Shown in pieces: positions 14,039 to 22,860 of a stretch of DNA of 25,091 bases. Source of the DNA: Opitutia bacterium (lineage in GTDB: Bacteria; Verrucomicrobiota; Verrucomicrobiia; Opitutales; Coraliomargaritaceae). Under the pieces are notes generated by a model, which saw only the letters and a program-made list of their open reading frames with translations, made no database searches and was not told where the DNA came from. The translations under genes were made by a program, and so were the position numbers. Where the stretch lies: NCBI GenBank assembly GCA_018663485.1, contig JABJQI010000202.1, positions 1-25,091 on the forward strand, given 5' to 3'. How positions within the stretch are numbered: position 1 is the first letter of the stretch; each line of letters opens with the position of its first letter.

Positions 14039-16846
14039 ATGACCTCTTCCGAAATCCGCCAATCCTTTCTCGACTTCTTTGCATCCAAGCAACACACGCC
14101 AGTGTCATCGGCATCGTTGATGCCACAGTCGCCTGGCTTGCTGTTCACCAATGCGGGGATGAATCAATTCGTACCCTACTTCCTTGGCACCGAGAAGGCC
14201 CCTTATTCGCCGGCACGTGCGACCGACACCCAGAAGTGCATCCGTGCAGGCGGCAAACACAACGACTTGGAGGATGTCGGCTACGACACCTATCACCACA
14301 CCTTCTTCGAAATGCTTGGCAATTGGTCGTTCGGTGATTACTTCAAAAAAGAAGCCATTGAGTGGAGCTGGGAACTGCTCGTCGACGTCTGGGGTGTGCC
14401 AGCCGAACGACTCTACGCCACGGTGTATATGCCCTCGGAAGGCGATCCCTCTTCGTTTGACCAACAAGCCTACGATTTATGGGCCGCTCTATTTGAGAAG
14501 AAAGGCCTCGATCCGAAGAAGCACATCATCAACGGCAACGTGAAGGATAACTTTTGGATGATGGGTGAAACCGGCCCTTGCGGTCCGTGCTCCGAACTGC
14601 ACGTCGACCTAACCCCCAACGGCGACAGCGCTGGCAAGCTCGTCAACATGGACTCCGATCTCTGCATCGAGATCTGGAACCTGGTCTTCATTCAATACAA
14701 TGCAGAGGCCGACGGCAGCTTCCGCGACCTGCCCGCCAAGCACGTCGACACAGGCATGGGCTTTGAACGCGCCTGTTCGCTCATCCAAAATACCCAGGGC
14801 TTTACCGACTTCTCACAGAAGCCGACCAATTACGCGACCGACGTCTTCCAGCCGATCTTTCGTACGCTCGAAGCACTCAGCGGTAAGACCTACGCCGACA
14901 TCTATCCCGGTGAAGCTGTCGAGAAGTCCGATACACTCGAGCAAGCCATCGCCTTTCGTGTCATCGCTGACCATATCCGCACACTGTCGTTCTCGATCGC
15001 CGATGGTATTCTGCCGGGCAACACTGGGCGCAATTACGTACTACGCCGTATTCTGCGCCGCGCCGTCAAATACGGTCGCGCACTTGGCTTCGATGGCAGC
15101 GAGCCCTTCCTACCGAAACTCGTCGATACGCTGATCGCTGAATTCGGCAGCGTCTTCCCGGAAATCGGCACCCGCGCCGAAGCGATTAAAGACACCCTCG
15201 CCACCGAAGAAAATAGTTTCAATAAGACACTGGATCGCGGCCTACAACTCTTTGAAAGCGACGCGGGCAAATCGAATGTCTTCCCGACGGAAGATGCCTT
15301 TAAACTTTACGATACCTACGGCTTCCCGCTCGACCTCACTGCCCTGCTCTGCCGTGAGCGCGGAATCACACTCGATGAGGCAGCCGTCGAAGCTCGTATG
15401 GAACAAGCCCGCGAATTGTCGCGCGCATCGCAAAAGAAAACCATCGTTCGGGCGCTTGACCTAAGCTCCGAAGCGACCACCGAATTCCTCGGTTTCAATG
15501 CCGACTGTTGCGAAGCGAAGATCCTCGAAATCCATCAACAAGACCGACAACTTCTCATCATCACAGATAAGACTGTGCTCTTCACCGAAATGGGTGGCCA
15601 AGAAGGCGACATCGGCACAGCGACAATTAATGGAGAGAGGTATCCTATCTTAGCTGTTCAGAAGATTGGCCATGCAACGGCACACATTGTTGAGGACGTT
15701 CAACACTCAACTTTCAACGCTCAACAATCAATTACGATTGAACTCGATCGAACGCGTCGCCTACCGATCGAAGCCCACCACACCGCCACACACTTACTGC
15801 ACTGGGCGCTACACGAAGTCGTCTCGACCGACGCCTCCCAACAAGGCTCCAGCGTTTCGCCAGACCGCCTCCGCTTCGACTTCAATTCCAAGGCACTCAC
15901 GCCGGCTCAAATCACTGAGATGGAAGACAAAGTAAATGCTTGTATCCAAAAAACGGAGACAGTCTCCTGGATCGAGGTACCACACACCGACGTCAAAAAA
16001 CGTGCAGATATCATGCAATTCTTTGGTGATAAGTATGGTGAGCTCGTGCGCGTCGTTCAAATCGGCGGCGAGTCGAAAGCGCTCAACGGCTACTCGATGG
16101 AACTGTGCGGCGGCACCCATGTACGCAACACATCCGAAATCGGTTTCTTCAAGATCAAATCCGAAGGTGCCATCGCTTCCGGTGTCCGTCGTATCGAAGC
16201 CCTCTGCGGCCCAGCGGCTTGGAACTGGCTCAACAAAATCGCCGAAAAAGGCACGGCTGAAGAAAATGTGCTGCGGGCGAAGTTGAATCAGTCGAATCAG
16301 TCCCTGCGCGAGGCACAACAGAGCCCAGTAGAGCATGCTGAATTTCCACATATTATAGGGGCGATGCTTGCCGGAGGCAACGATCCGCATCAGATTAATG
16401 CCACTGTCAAAAGTTACCAAAAGCATTTGGCCACTCTCCGCGAGGCATGCGTTGATGCGGACAAGAAGGTCAAAAAAGCACAAGCCGCCGGTGCGGCCAA
16501 GATGGCCAACACCATGCTCGAAGAGCAGGATCTAACCGCTAATCTAGTGATCCACGCCGAAGGCCCTGCTGCGCTGCTGCAAGAGTTGATGAATGGCCTC
16601 AAGCAACAGCAATTCACTCAAGCAGCCTACTTCATCATCGACGATGGTGCGAAGCTTCATCTCGGCGCACTGTGTGGCGACGACGCGATGGCAGCCGGAC
16701 TCATGGCCGGCAAGCTCATCCAAACCCTCGCCCCGATTGTCGGTGGCAAAGGCGGAGGCAAGCCAGACATGGCACGCGGTGCAGCTCCAGATCGTGCTAA
16801 AATCAGCGCGCTCGAAGCCGAAGCCAAGAAGGCACTGAGCATTTGA
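14039..16846 (+). CDS. alaS: Alanyl-tRNA synthetase
   Basis: 935 aa, slightly longer than the roughly 875 typical. It charges tRNA-Ala and edits mischarged Ser/Gly. The class II core is clear: TNAGMNQFVPYFLG (37-50), RATDTQKCIRAGGKHNDLEDVG, HHTFFEMLGNWSFGDYFKKEA, GPCGPCSE and GMGFER. The editing domain carries HHTATH (zinc ligands H581, H585) and CGGTH (C690, H694). The C-terminal C-Ala domain (about 850-935) has the usual GGKGGGKPDMARG motif. Residues 554-564 are encoded by a period-7 repeat (15698-15732), replacing the usual loop just before the editing domain. Start at 14039 fits the conserved SSEIRQSFLDFF opening; there is no Shine-Dalgarno. Confidence 0.98.
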   Translation: MTSSEIRQSFLDFFASKQHTPVSSASLMPQSPGLLFTNAGMNQFVPYFLGTEKAPYSPARATDTQKCIRAGGKHNDLEDVGYDTYHHTFFEMLGNWSFGDYFKKEAIEWSWELLVDVWGVPAERLYATVYMPSEGDPSSFDQQAYDLWAALFEKKGLDPKKHIINGNVKDNFWMMGETGPCGPCSELHVDLTPNGDSAGKLVNMDSDLCIEIWNLVFIQYNAEADGSFRDLPAKHVDTGMGFERACSLIQNTQGFTDFSQKPTNYATDVFQPIFRTLEALSGKTYADIYPGEAVEKSDTLEQAIAFRVIADHIRTLSFSIADGILPGNTGRNYVLRRILRRAVKYGRALGFDGSEPFLPKLVDTLIAEFGSVFPEIGTRAEAIKDTLATEENSFNKTLDRGLQLFESDAGKSNVFPTEDAFKLYDTYGFPLDLTALLCRERGITLDEAAVEARMEQARELSRASQKKTIVRALDLSSEATTEFLGFNADCCEAKILEIHQQDRQLLIITDKTVLFTEMGGQEGDIGTATINGERYPILAVQKIGHATAHIVEDVQHSTFNAQQSITIELDRTRRLPIEAHHTATHLLHWALHEVVSTDASQQGSSVSPDRLRFDFNSKALTPAQITEMEDKVNACIQKTETVSWIEVPHTDVKKRADIMQFFGDKYGELVRVVQIGGESKALNGYSMELCGGTHVRNTSEIGFFKIKSEGAIASGVRRIEALCGPAAWNWLNKIAEKGTAEENVLRAKLNQSNQSLREAQQSPVEHAEFPHIIGAMLAGGNDPHQINATVKSYQKHLATLREACVDADKKVKKAQAAGAAKMANTMLEEQDLTANLVIHAEGPAALLQELMNGLKQQQFTQAAYFIIDDGAKLHLGALCGDDAMAAGLMAGKLIQTLAPIVGGKGGGKPDMARGAAPDRAKISALEAEAKKALSI
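15698..15732 (+). repeat. Period-7 repeat inside alaS
   Basis: Five consecutive heptads, GTTCAAC, ACTCAAC, TTTCAAC, GCTCAAC and AATCAAT, share NNTCAAC. They encode residues V554 to S564 plus the first base pair of I565, in a surface loop ahead of the editing domain. The frame is kept. Confidence 0.8.
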
Positions 16847-16902
16847 ATCGCAGCGCACCATAAACACTGCAGCGGGCGCTAAGGCTCACTCCTCCAAGCA
16901 GA

Positions 16903-17469
16903 CTACCGCTCCATGGACTGATAATAAAGCAATCCTGCGAGTGCCAGCGCATGACCAATCTTACAATCTTTAGCCCACTTAAAGACTTCTGCTTCCGCAA
17001 CCACGCGAATTTCCATCTCCTCGTGCTCATCCCAATCGGTGCCATCCGCATGCAACGCTACATTATCCGCAAAGACAATGTAGCAGGAATTGTTAAGGAT
17101 CGCTGGGTTCGGTCGACAGTGTCCAATCAAACGTCCGCTTTGTGCCACATAGCCGGTCTCTTCACGCAACTCACGCAGCCCTGCTGACACCGGATCTTCA
17201 CCGGCGTCAACAATACCACCTGGAAACTCCCACGAAAGCGCATCAATGCCCCAACGAAATTGACGCACTAATATCAATTCACCAGCCCGAGTTCGAGCGA
17301 TGACAATGACCCAGTCGCGTGAATCAATATAATAAAACTCACCTTCGTTGCCTTTTTTTGGGTGACGATAGCGACGCGCACGTAAATCCCACACGCGACA
17401 AGTGTTGAGTAGTGTATCGTCTAATAAGTCCCAGCTCTGCGGAGTGTCAGCTTCGTCCGGACCAGACAT
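16903..17469 (-). CDS. Nudix hydrolase, ADP-ribose pyrophosphatase-like
   Basis: 188 aa. The Nudix box is complete at residues 85-107: G-x5-E (G85, E91), then R-E-L-R-E-E-T-G-Y (99-107), with E103 and E104 as magnesium ligands. The preceding VRQFRWGIDALSWEFPGG (68-85) resembles ADP-ribose and nucleoside-diphosphate-sugar pyrophosphatases. Members hydrolyse NDP-X compounds to NMP plus phosphate-X in the cytoplasm; the exact substrate is not readable. Its ATG shares one base with the stop codon of the LysM gene upstream (TAATG), so the two are probably translationally coupled. It is convergent with alaS, with no clear terminator between them. Confidence 0.9.
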   Translation of the reverse strand: MSGPDEADTPQSWDLLDDTLLNTCRVWDLRARRYRHPKKGNEGEFYYIDSRDWVIVIARTRAGELILVRQFRWGIDALSWEFPGGIVDAGEDPVSAGLRELREETGYVAQSGRLIGHCRPNPAILNNSCYIVFADNVALHADGTDWDEHEEMEIRVVAEAEVFKWAKDCKIGHALALAGLLYYQSMER

Positions 17470-18071
17470 TACTTAGTTGGAATCTGAATCGTTTGGCCGA
17501 TTGCCAAACGGCGCGGATCTGCATTTGGATTCGCATCGAGAATCGCTTGAACGGCGACGCCAAACTTGCCCGCAATCTTACCAAAATTATCTCCAGATAC
17601 GATCACATAAGTGCTGCCATCCCTTGGAGCAACTGTGGTAGTGGAAGATCCGGCATCGTTCGATGCAGCACTCGCTTCTTGGGTTGCTGGCGTAGCGCGA
17701 AAACCCGCAGCGGCAAATTCATTCAGCATCTCTGCCGTCTTTACGATTTGCTCGCGATTGGTATTCAGTTCACCAGCAAGCTTTTTAACCGCTTGTTCAC
17801 CTTGAGAGCTATAAACTCGCAGACGATTCACAGTCTTAGACTGCTCGGAAATTTGGGCGGCGAGCTCGGCGACCTGAGTCTGAAACCCATTGATCACCTT
17901 TTCGATCTTGGCCGAGCTGGTTGCGCCCGCGGAAACGGACTCATCGATTGGGTTCAGCCGTTGGTTTGCAGTCAGCCCGAAATATAGACCAGCACCACCG
18001 AGGACGATTCCCAGCACTGCGAGTGCGACGGGGACCATATTATTAGGGGATTGATTAGCGTCATCTTCCAT
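17469..18071 (-). CDS. LysM-domain membrane protein with coiled-coil region
   Basis: 200 aa. A short cytoplasmic start precedes one membrane segment (about 12-34, MVPVALAVLGIVLGGAGLYFGL). A polar helical stretch follows (about 50-125; KIEKVINGFQTQVAEL, EQSKTVNRL), predicted coiled coil, then a Ser/Thr/Ala-rich linker and a C-terminal LysM (153-198: STYVIVSGDNFGKIAGKFG through IGQTIQIP). LysM binds peptidoglycan, so this is likely an inner-membrane-anchored periplasmic protein tethering to the wall. No enzymatic domain is visible. Its stop overlaps the Nudix start. Start at 18071 gives the usual short N-terminal tail before the membrane segment. Confidence 0.88.
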   Translation of the reverse strand: MEDDANQSPNNMVPVALAVLGIVLGGAGLYFGLTANQRLNPIDESVSAGATSSAKIEKVINGFQTQVAELAAQISEQSKTVNRLRVYSSQGEQAVKKLAGELNTNREQIVKTAEMLNEFAAAGFRATPATQEASAASNDAGSSTTTVAPRDGSTYVIVSGDNFGKIAGKFGVAVQAILDANPNADPRRLAIGQTIQIPTK

Positions 18072-18161
18072 AAACTGAGCACGTTAAGACATTTACTGAA
18101 CTGTGCAAGCAAGGGATACGCGATGTTGCCACTGAGGCAAAATGTTCCCAACTTATCGACA

Positions 18162-18845
18162 ATGCCGAATAAACCAGAGCCTTCAAAGCGACTCATACGC
18201 CTGATTCTATTGCTGCTAGTCTCAGCACTGATCAGTGCTGCCGCGGTTTACTATATCTGGAGCGCACATCCGGATCTCGAATACTGGAAAACGCTCATCT
18301 CCAATGGATATACTTATTTGGAAACGCATCCGATCTTATTAATTCTGGTATTAACAACTCTGCCAGGCATCGGATGTCCCTTGAGCCCGCTGTTGATTAT
18401 CTTCGGAATTGCAATGGGGCCACGCTTTGGGCTGCCCGCGACTTGCGCAATGGGCATTGCCGCCACCAGCTTCTGTTCGATTTGGACTTATGCCTTAGCC
18501 TCCGGTCCTCTGCGGGTCTTTTTAAAAACACATCTATTAAAAAAATGGGACATCCCCGAGTTCTCGGATAGCAGCGCCCTGCGCCTCGGCATCATCATTC
18601 GAATCACGCCGGGCATTCCTTATCCGGTACAGAATCTCGCGCTTGGCGTAATGGGGATGCGCTTCAAGACCTATCTGCTTGCATCTTTACCAGCACAGAG
18701 TCTCTACACGATCGGATTCATTGTCACTGGCGGTGCAATTTTTGAAGGCCGAGCCGGACTGGCGATCACAGCCGTATTGTTCATCATCGTCATTATCCTC
18801 GTCGCACGTATGTTGAACAAACGAATCACTAGCCATGTTGGATAA
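18162..18845 (+). CDS. TVP38/TMEM64 (VTT-domain) inner-membrane protein
   Basis: 227 aa from the ATG at 18162, chosen because MPNKPEPSKRLIRLILLLL leads straight into the first membrane helix. In-frame ATGs at 18051 and 18123 would add poorly conserved residues, and 18051 would overlap the divergent LysM gene. The VTT (SNARE-associated) domain is visible: TTLPGIGCPLSPLLIIFGIAMG followed by GIAATSFCSIWTYALA, then RITPGIPYPVQNLALGVMG (the re-entrant-loop motif) and a final helix (AGLAITAVLFIIVIILVA). DedA/VTT proteins are linked to lipid scrambling or transport in the inner membrane; the specific role here is unknown. The stop overlaps xseA by 11 nt, implying co-translation. Confidence 0.85.
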   Translation: MPNKPEPSKRLIRLILLLLVSALISAAAVYYIWSAHPDLEYWKTLISNGYTYLETHPILLILVLTTLPGIGCPLSPLLIIFGIAMGPRFGLPATCAMGIAATSFCSIWTYALASGPLRVFLKTHLLKKWDIPEFSDSSALRLGIIIRITPGIPYPVQNLALGVMGMRFKTYLLASLPAQSLYTIGFIVTGGAIFEGRAGLAITAVLFIIVIILVARMLNKRITSHVG

Positions 18846-20187
18846 CCTTATCAGCCCCACCTCTGAACAAATATTAAAAGTCACCGAACTAACTCGTCAG
18901 ATCAAGGCGCAGTTAGAAAGTCGCTTCACTCAGATCTGGGTGCAAGGCGAGATCTCCAACCTTCGCCGACAAAGCTCGGGGCATGTCTATTTCTCACTCA
19001 AAGACGCTGGAAGCCAGCTTCCCTGCGTGCTGTTTGCCCGCGATGCGAGTCAACAAGGATTTCAACTGGAGGACGGCATGGAAGTGCTACTGTTCGGCAG
19101 TTTGTCCGTCTATGCACCGCATGGCCGCTACCAGTTGATCGCCAAAATAACCATTCAAAGTGGCCAAGGTCGTTTGCAAATCGAGTTTGAACGGCTAAAG
19201 CAAAAGCTCGCAGCTGAAGGCTTGTTTGAACACGCGCGTAAGCGATCGCTGCCTGCGCTGCCAATGCGCATCGCCGTGGTAACGTCTCCCACAGGTGCGG
19301 CGCTGCAAGACTTCCTGCGCATTCTCCGTCGTCGCAATTACAAGGGCGAAGTCGTGATATTTCCAGCACGCGTGCAAGGCAAAGGAGCCGAACAAGAAGT
19401 GACCGCGATGCTCGAATATGCTGGAGCGAGTCAGAATTTCGACATCGTCGTCATCACTCGCGGTGGTGGCAGCATCGAAGACCTCTGGGCCTTTAACGAA
19501 GAAGCGCTCGCACGAGCGGTTGCTGCTTGCCCGCTGCCCGTAATTTCAGCAGTGGGTCACGAAATCGACACAGTCTTAACTGACTACGCCGCCGATCAAC
19601 GTGCCGAGACGCCTTCCGCAGCAGCCGAGCTAATTTCATCACTTATGATCGAAGCCGAGCAACGTCTCGAACACGCCGAGAGCAACTTGTTGTATTGGAT
19701 CGAAAATGGCCTCGCTGAACGTCGCCAAAGTCTGAGTGCGCTTCAGTCGAAAATGCATATCATCGCGCCCGAACGTCAGGTCGAAATGCTCGGCATGAAG
19801 CTCGACGACCTCGAGAATCACTTGAGTCAAGCCCTGCAAGCACGTCTGCATCGCGAACGTACAAAGCTCGCGCAACATTCGCAGAGCCTTGCCGAGCATC
19901 ACCCTCGTATCAAAATCAGTTTAGCACACCAAGCGCTCGAAAACCTACAGCAGCGCCTCAATCGCGCGATTCAAGTCGACACGCACACAAAAATCGAGCA
20001 CCTCCTCCACCTGCAGAAACGCCTAGATAACAGCAGCCTAAACGCCACAATACGGCGTGGCTTCGCGGTGCTAAAAAGCACCGACGGCGCAATTATCAGT
20101 AGCGCCGAATTTGGCCAAAACCAAGAGCAGATCACCGCCCAATTGAACGACGGCGAAATCGCATTAAAAGTGCTAAAACCAAGTTGA
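18835..20187 (+). CDS. xseA: Exodeoxyribonuclease VII large subunit
   Basis: 450 aa. The N-terminal OB-fold reads IWVQGEISNLRRQSSGHVYFSLKDAGSQLPCVLF. The catalytic half shows VVTSPTGAALQDFLRILRRR, RGGGSIEDLWAFNEE (R209-E223) and GHEIDTVLTDYAADQRAETPSAAAEL (G241 on), followed by a long coiled-coil stretch (about 265-400) and a C-terminal RRGFAVLKS segment. Exonuclease VII degrades single-stranded DNA in both directions in the cytoplasm. Its small subunit XseB is not found just downstream, where it often lies; the next 320 nt contain no gene. Start at 18835 overlaps the upstream VTT gene. Confidence 0.97.
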   Translation: MLDNLISPTSEQILKVTELTRQIKAQLESRFTQIWVQGEISNLRRQSSGHVYFSLKDAGSQLPCVLFARDASQQGFQLEDGMEVLLFGSLSVYAPHGRYQLIAKITIQSGQGRLQIEFERLKQKLAAEGLFEHARKRSLPALPMRIAVVTSPTGAALQDFLRILRRRNYKGEVVIFPARVQGKGAEQEVTAMLEYAGASQNFDIVVITRGGGSIEDLWAFNEEALARAVAACPLPVISAVGHEIDTVLTDYAADQRAETPSAAAELISSLMIEAEQRLEHAESNLLYWIENGLAERRQSLSALQSKMHIIAPERQVEMLGMKLDDLENHLSQALQARLHRERTKLAQHSQSLAEHHPRIKISLAHQALENLQQRLNRAIQVDTHTKIEHLLHLQKRLDNSSLNATIRRGFAVLKSTDGAIISSAEFGQNQEQITAQLNDGEIALKVLKPS

Positions 20188-20507
20188 TGCCTCCTCAAAA
20201 GAATAAGACACTCATCAAACTACAGGTCAATCGACCGCACGCGGCGAATTCACTCAAATTACGTCGACACTAATGATTCTGCACAGCTTCAGTAGTGAGC
20301 AGATCGTTAATCTTTCAATTAGTTATCAAGAGTTGGACTCGAATCTTTTACTTGGGGTCGAACTTTGATTTTTGACTAATAATCAACTCACTCGTTAAAC
20401 CGAAGATCGCCCGAGCAGGTAAAAGAATCTTCAAAGATCCCCAGATTGTCAAATTGTGCTAAATTCAGTTTACCAAGCAAAATTATAGCGTACTTTACTA
20501 ATTACTT
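20188..20507 (+). other. 320-bp intergenic region after xseA
   Basis: No protein-coding frame with family features and no complete RNA gene was recognised. It contains an 11-bp imperfect inverted repeat (GAATCTTTTAC at 20341-20351, near-complement GTAAAAGAATC about 70 nt later). It presumably holds the end of the xseA transcript and the promoter of the next gene, but no clear promoter hexamers or U-tract terminator were found. Confidence 0.6.
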
Positions 20508-21299
20508 ATGAGTGAAGAATCAGGGGAGCCAATACCGCCCAAATTAAAATTATCTATCTCCAGTAATCAACCGGACAAATCGCAAAGTGGCCGACCCGCG
20601 ATCGCAACCCCAAGCGTCAACGCCAGTCTCCCAGCCCAAAATGACTCCTCACCGCTAGAGGCTCCCAGCGCCGCGAGTAAGCAAGTGCCCGTACTCAAAG
20701 CGACCACGCCCCGACTGGCGCAGCAGCCCGCCCCCCGCATCAGTGGCAATGCCTCTTCAAAAATCAAAGAAACCGCCACGGAACCTACCCAAAAAGACAA
20801 TCTATTGAGTAGCATTCTAATCATTGCCGCCATACTGTTTATTCTTGCCGCAGCCATAGGTGGCATCTGGTTCCTTCTTCGAAGCGATAAGCCCGAATTG
20901 GTTGAAACCGTTGCACCCGCTGCAAGCTTGTCCAACACAGTCAAGCGGGCTAAAGCCAGTATCGCAATACTACCAGAGCGTAATCTAAAAAAAGCACTCA
21001 ATACTAAATCGGCTCCAGAACCCAGTAACGAAGCCGTCGCAGAGCTCAGTCACAAAGTCATAATAGAGCCCAGCCCAGCAGATTCTACTAGCCTCAAAGA
21101 ATCCGCCTCTAAGTATCTACAAAACGTCCATGTCGGCGGGATCCGGATGGGCGTGCGTGCGCGTGTTATGCTCGATGGATCAAATTACAACATTAACGAC
21201 ACTGTTGATGCCGCCACTGGCCTAATATTTATCGGCACACGCGACCAACGGCTGCGATTTAAAGACCGCAACGGTACAATATATGTTAAAAGCTTCTGA
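20508..21299 (+). CDS. Single-pass membrane protein, possible GspB/PilP-like C-terminal domain
   Basis: 263 aa; not recognised as a named family. Residues 1-96 are Pro/Ser/Ala-rich and polar (a disordered cytoplasmic tail). Residues about 101-124 are a membrane helix (SILIIAAILFILAAAIGGIWFLL). A second polar linker precedes a compact C-terminal domain (203-263) with VGGIRMGVRARVMLDG, YNINDTVD and LIFIGTRDQRLRFKDRNG. This pattern of short strands (V-M-L-D-G...Y-x-x-x-D-x-V...G-L-x-F) resembles the periplasmic domain of GspB and PilP-type secretion/pilus proteins. The similarity is by eye and tentative. It is 38 nt upstream of a lipoprotein gene, so both may serve the envelope. Confidence 0.7.
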   Translation: MSEESGEPIPPKLKLSISSNQPDKSQSGRPAIATPSVNASLPAQNDSSPLEAPSAASKQVPVLKATTPRLAQQPAPRISGNASSKIKETATEPTQKDNLLSSILIIAAILFILAAAIGGIWFLLRSDKPELVETVAPAASLSNTVKRAKASIAILPERNLKKALNTKSAPEPSNEAVAELSHKVIIEPSPADSTSLKESASKYLQNVHVGGIRMGVRARVMLDGSNYNINDTVDAATGLIFIGTRDQRLRFKDRNGTIYVKSF

Positions 21300-21337
21300 T
21301 TGCACTCTGCTTAAAAATCATTTTTATAGACACAATT

Positions 21338-21730
21338 ATGAAAGCGAAAGTAACAATCCTCTCCATCCTCACACTCACCGTAGCCTTTTTTTCCGGCTGC
21401 ACCACACCGGTCGCAATCGATCCGATGACAGGGCAACAGCAGACCGCGAAATACCAATCCGGCTACTTTTACGCGCCCATCGAAGCTGATGCGAACGCTA
21501 TTTTCTTAAGTGCCATAGGCGCGATAGATGGCATGGGGCTCCTTCGTACTGGCGAACTTCACAAGAAGGACTATATTAAAATCTTCGCTCGTCAAGTCGG
21601 CGACAAAGAAGTGGTTGTGCGCATCCAGCAAATCGCGGCAGGTGAGTCTGAAATCCGCATTCGTGTTGGAGCGCTGGGCGACCTGCCACAATCGCAGGTC
21701 ATCTACGCAAAGATCCGCGACGCAATGTAG
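21338..21730 (+). CDS. Small lipoprotein, DUF3568-like
   Basis: 130 aa with a lipoprotein signal: MKAK, hydrophobic core, and lipobox F-S-G-C with Cys21 as the lipidation site. The mature part (SGYFYAPIEADANAIFLSAIGAIDGMGLL ... YIKIFARQVGDKEVVVRIQQI ... SEIRIRVG) fits the DUF3568 family of small envelope lipoproteins of unknown function. The residue after Cys is Thr, giving no Asp+2 retention signal, so outer-membrane sorting is likely. It lies 38 nt after the single-pass membrane protein gene and is ended by the terminator at 21751-21786. Confidence 0.82.
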   Translation: MKAKVTILSILTLTVAFFSGCTTPVAIDPMTGQQQTAKYQSGYFYAPIEADANAIFLSAIGAIDGMGLLRTGELHKKDYIKIFARQVGDKEVVVRIQQIAAGESEIRIRVGALGDLPQSQVIYAKIRDAM

Positions 21731-21750
21731 TCTCGACGACAAAACTTTCC

Positions 21751-21786
21751 AAAACCGCCGTTCCACTTGGATCGGCGGTTTTTTTT
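21751..21786 (+). terminator. Intrinsic terminator after the lipoprotein gene
   Basis: Stem AAAACCGCCG / CGGCGGTTTT with an inner 3-bp TCC/GGA stem and ACTT loop, followed by a T-run to 21786. It is 20 nt after the lipoprotein stop codon and excludes the extended starts proposed for the kinase gene. Confidence 0.95.
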
Positions 21787-21835
21787 AATGTTTGCTTCGA
21801 CACCCTCAGAACCAACTTTTACACCTAAAACAAAT

Positions 21836-22822
<987 letters not shown>

Positions 22823-22829
22823 CTTGCAA

Positions 22830-22857
22830 CCCTCAAGTCTCAGCCTTCAGCTCTCCA
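22830..22857. repeat. Period-7 TCA-rich repeat before proA
   Basis: Heptads CCCTCAA, GTCTCAG, CCTTCAG and CTCTCCA end 3 nt before the proA ATG. The first 12 bases are identical to 3897-3908, upstream of the DMT transporter start. Confidence 0.6.
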
Positions 22858-22860
22858 GTT

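Noticed and set aside
18051..18161. Earlier starts of the TVP38/TMEM64 gene
   Set aside because: The first overlaps the divergent LysM gene and the added residues show no membrane-protein features; 18162 gives the normal N-terminus. 18123 cannot be fully excluded.
20325..20365. tRNA-like T-arm string (GGACTCGAATC) after xseA
   Set aside because: No matching acceptor stem, anticodon arm or D-arm could be built around it.
20188..20507. Possible xseB downstream of xseA
   Set aside because: No frame of suitable length with the XseB pattern is present; xseB is presumably elsewhere.
21767..21835. Upstream start of the PfkB kinase
   Set aside because: It would begin inside or directly after the terminator stem at 21751-21786.
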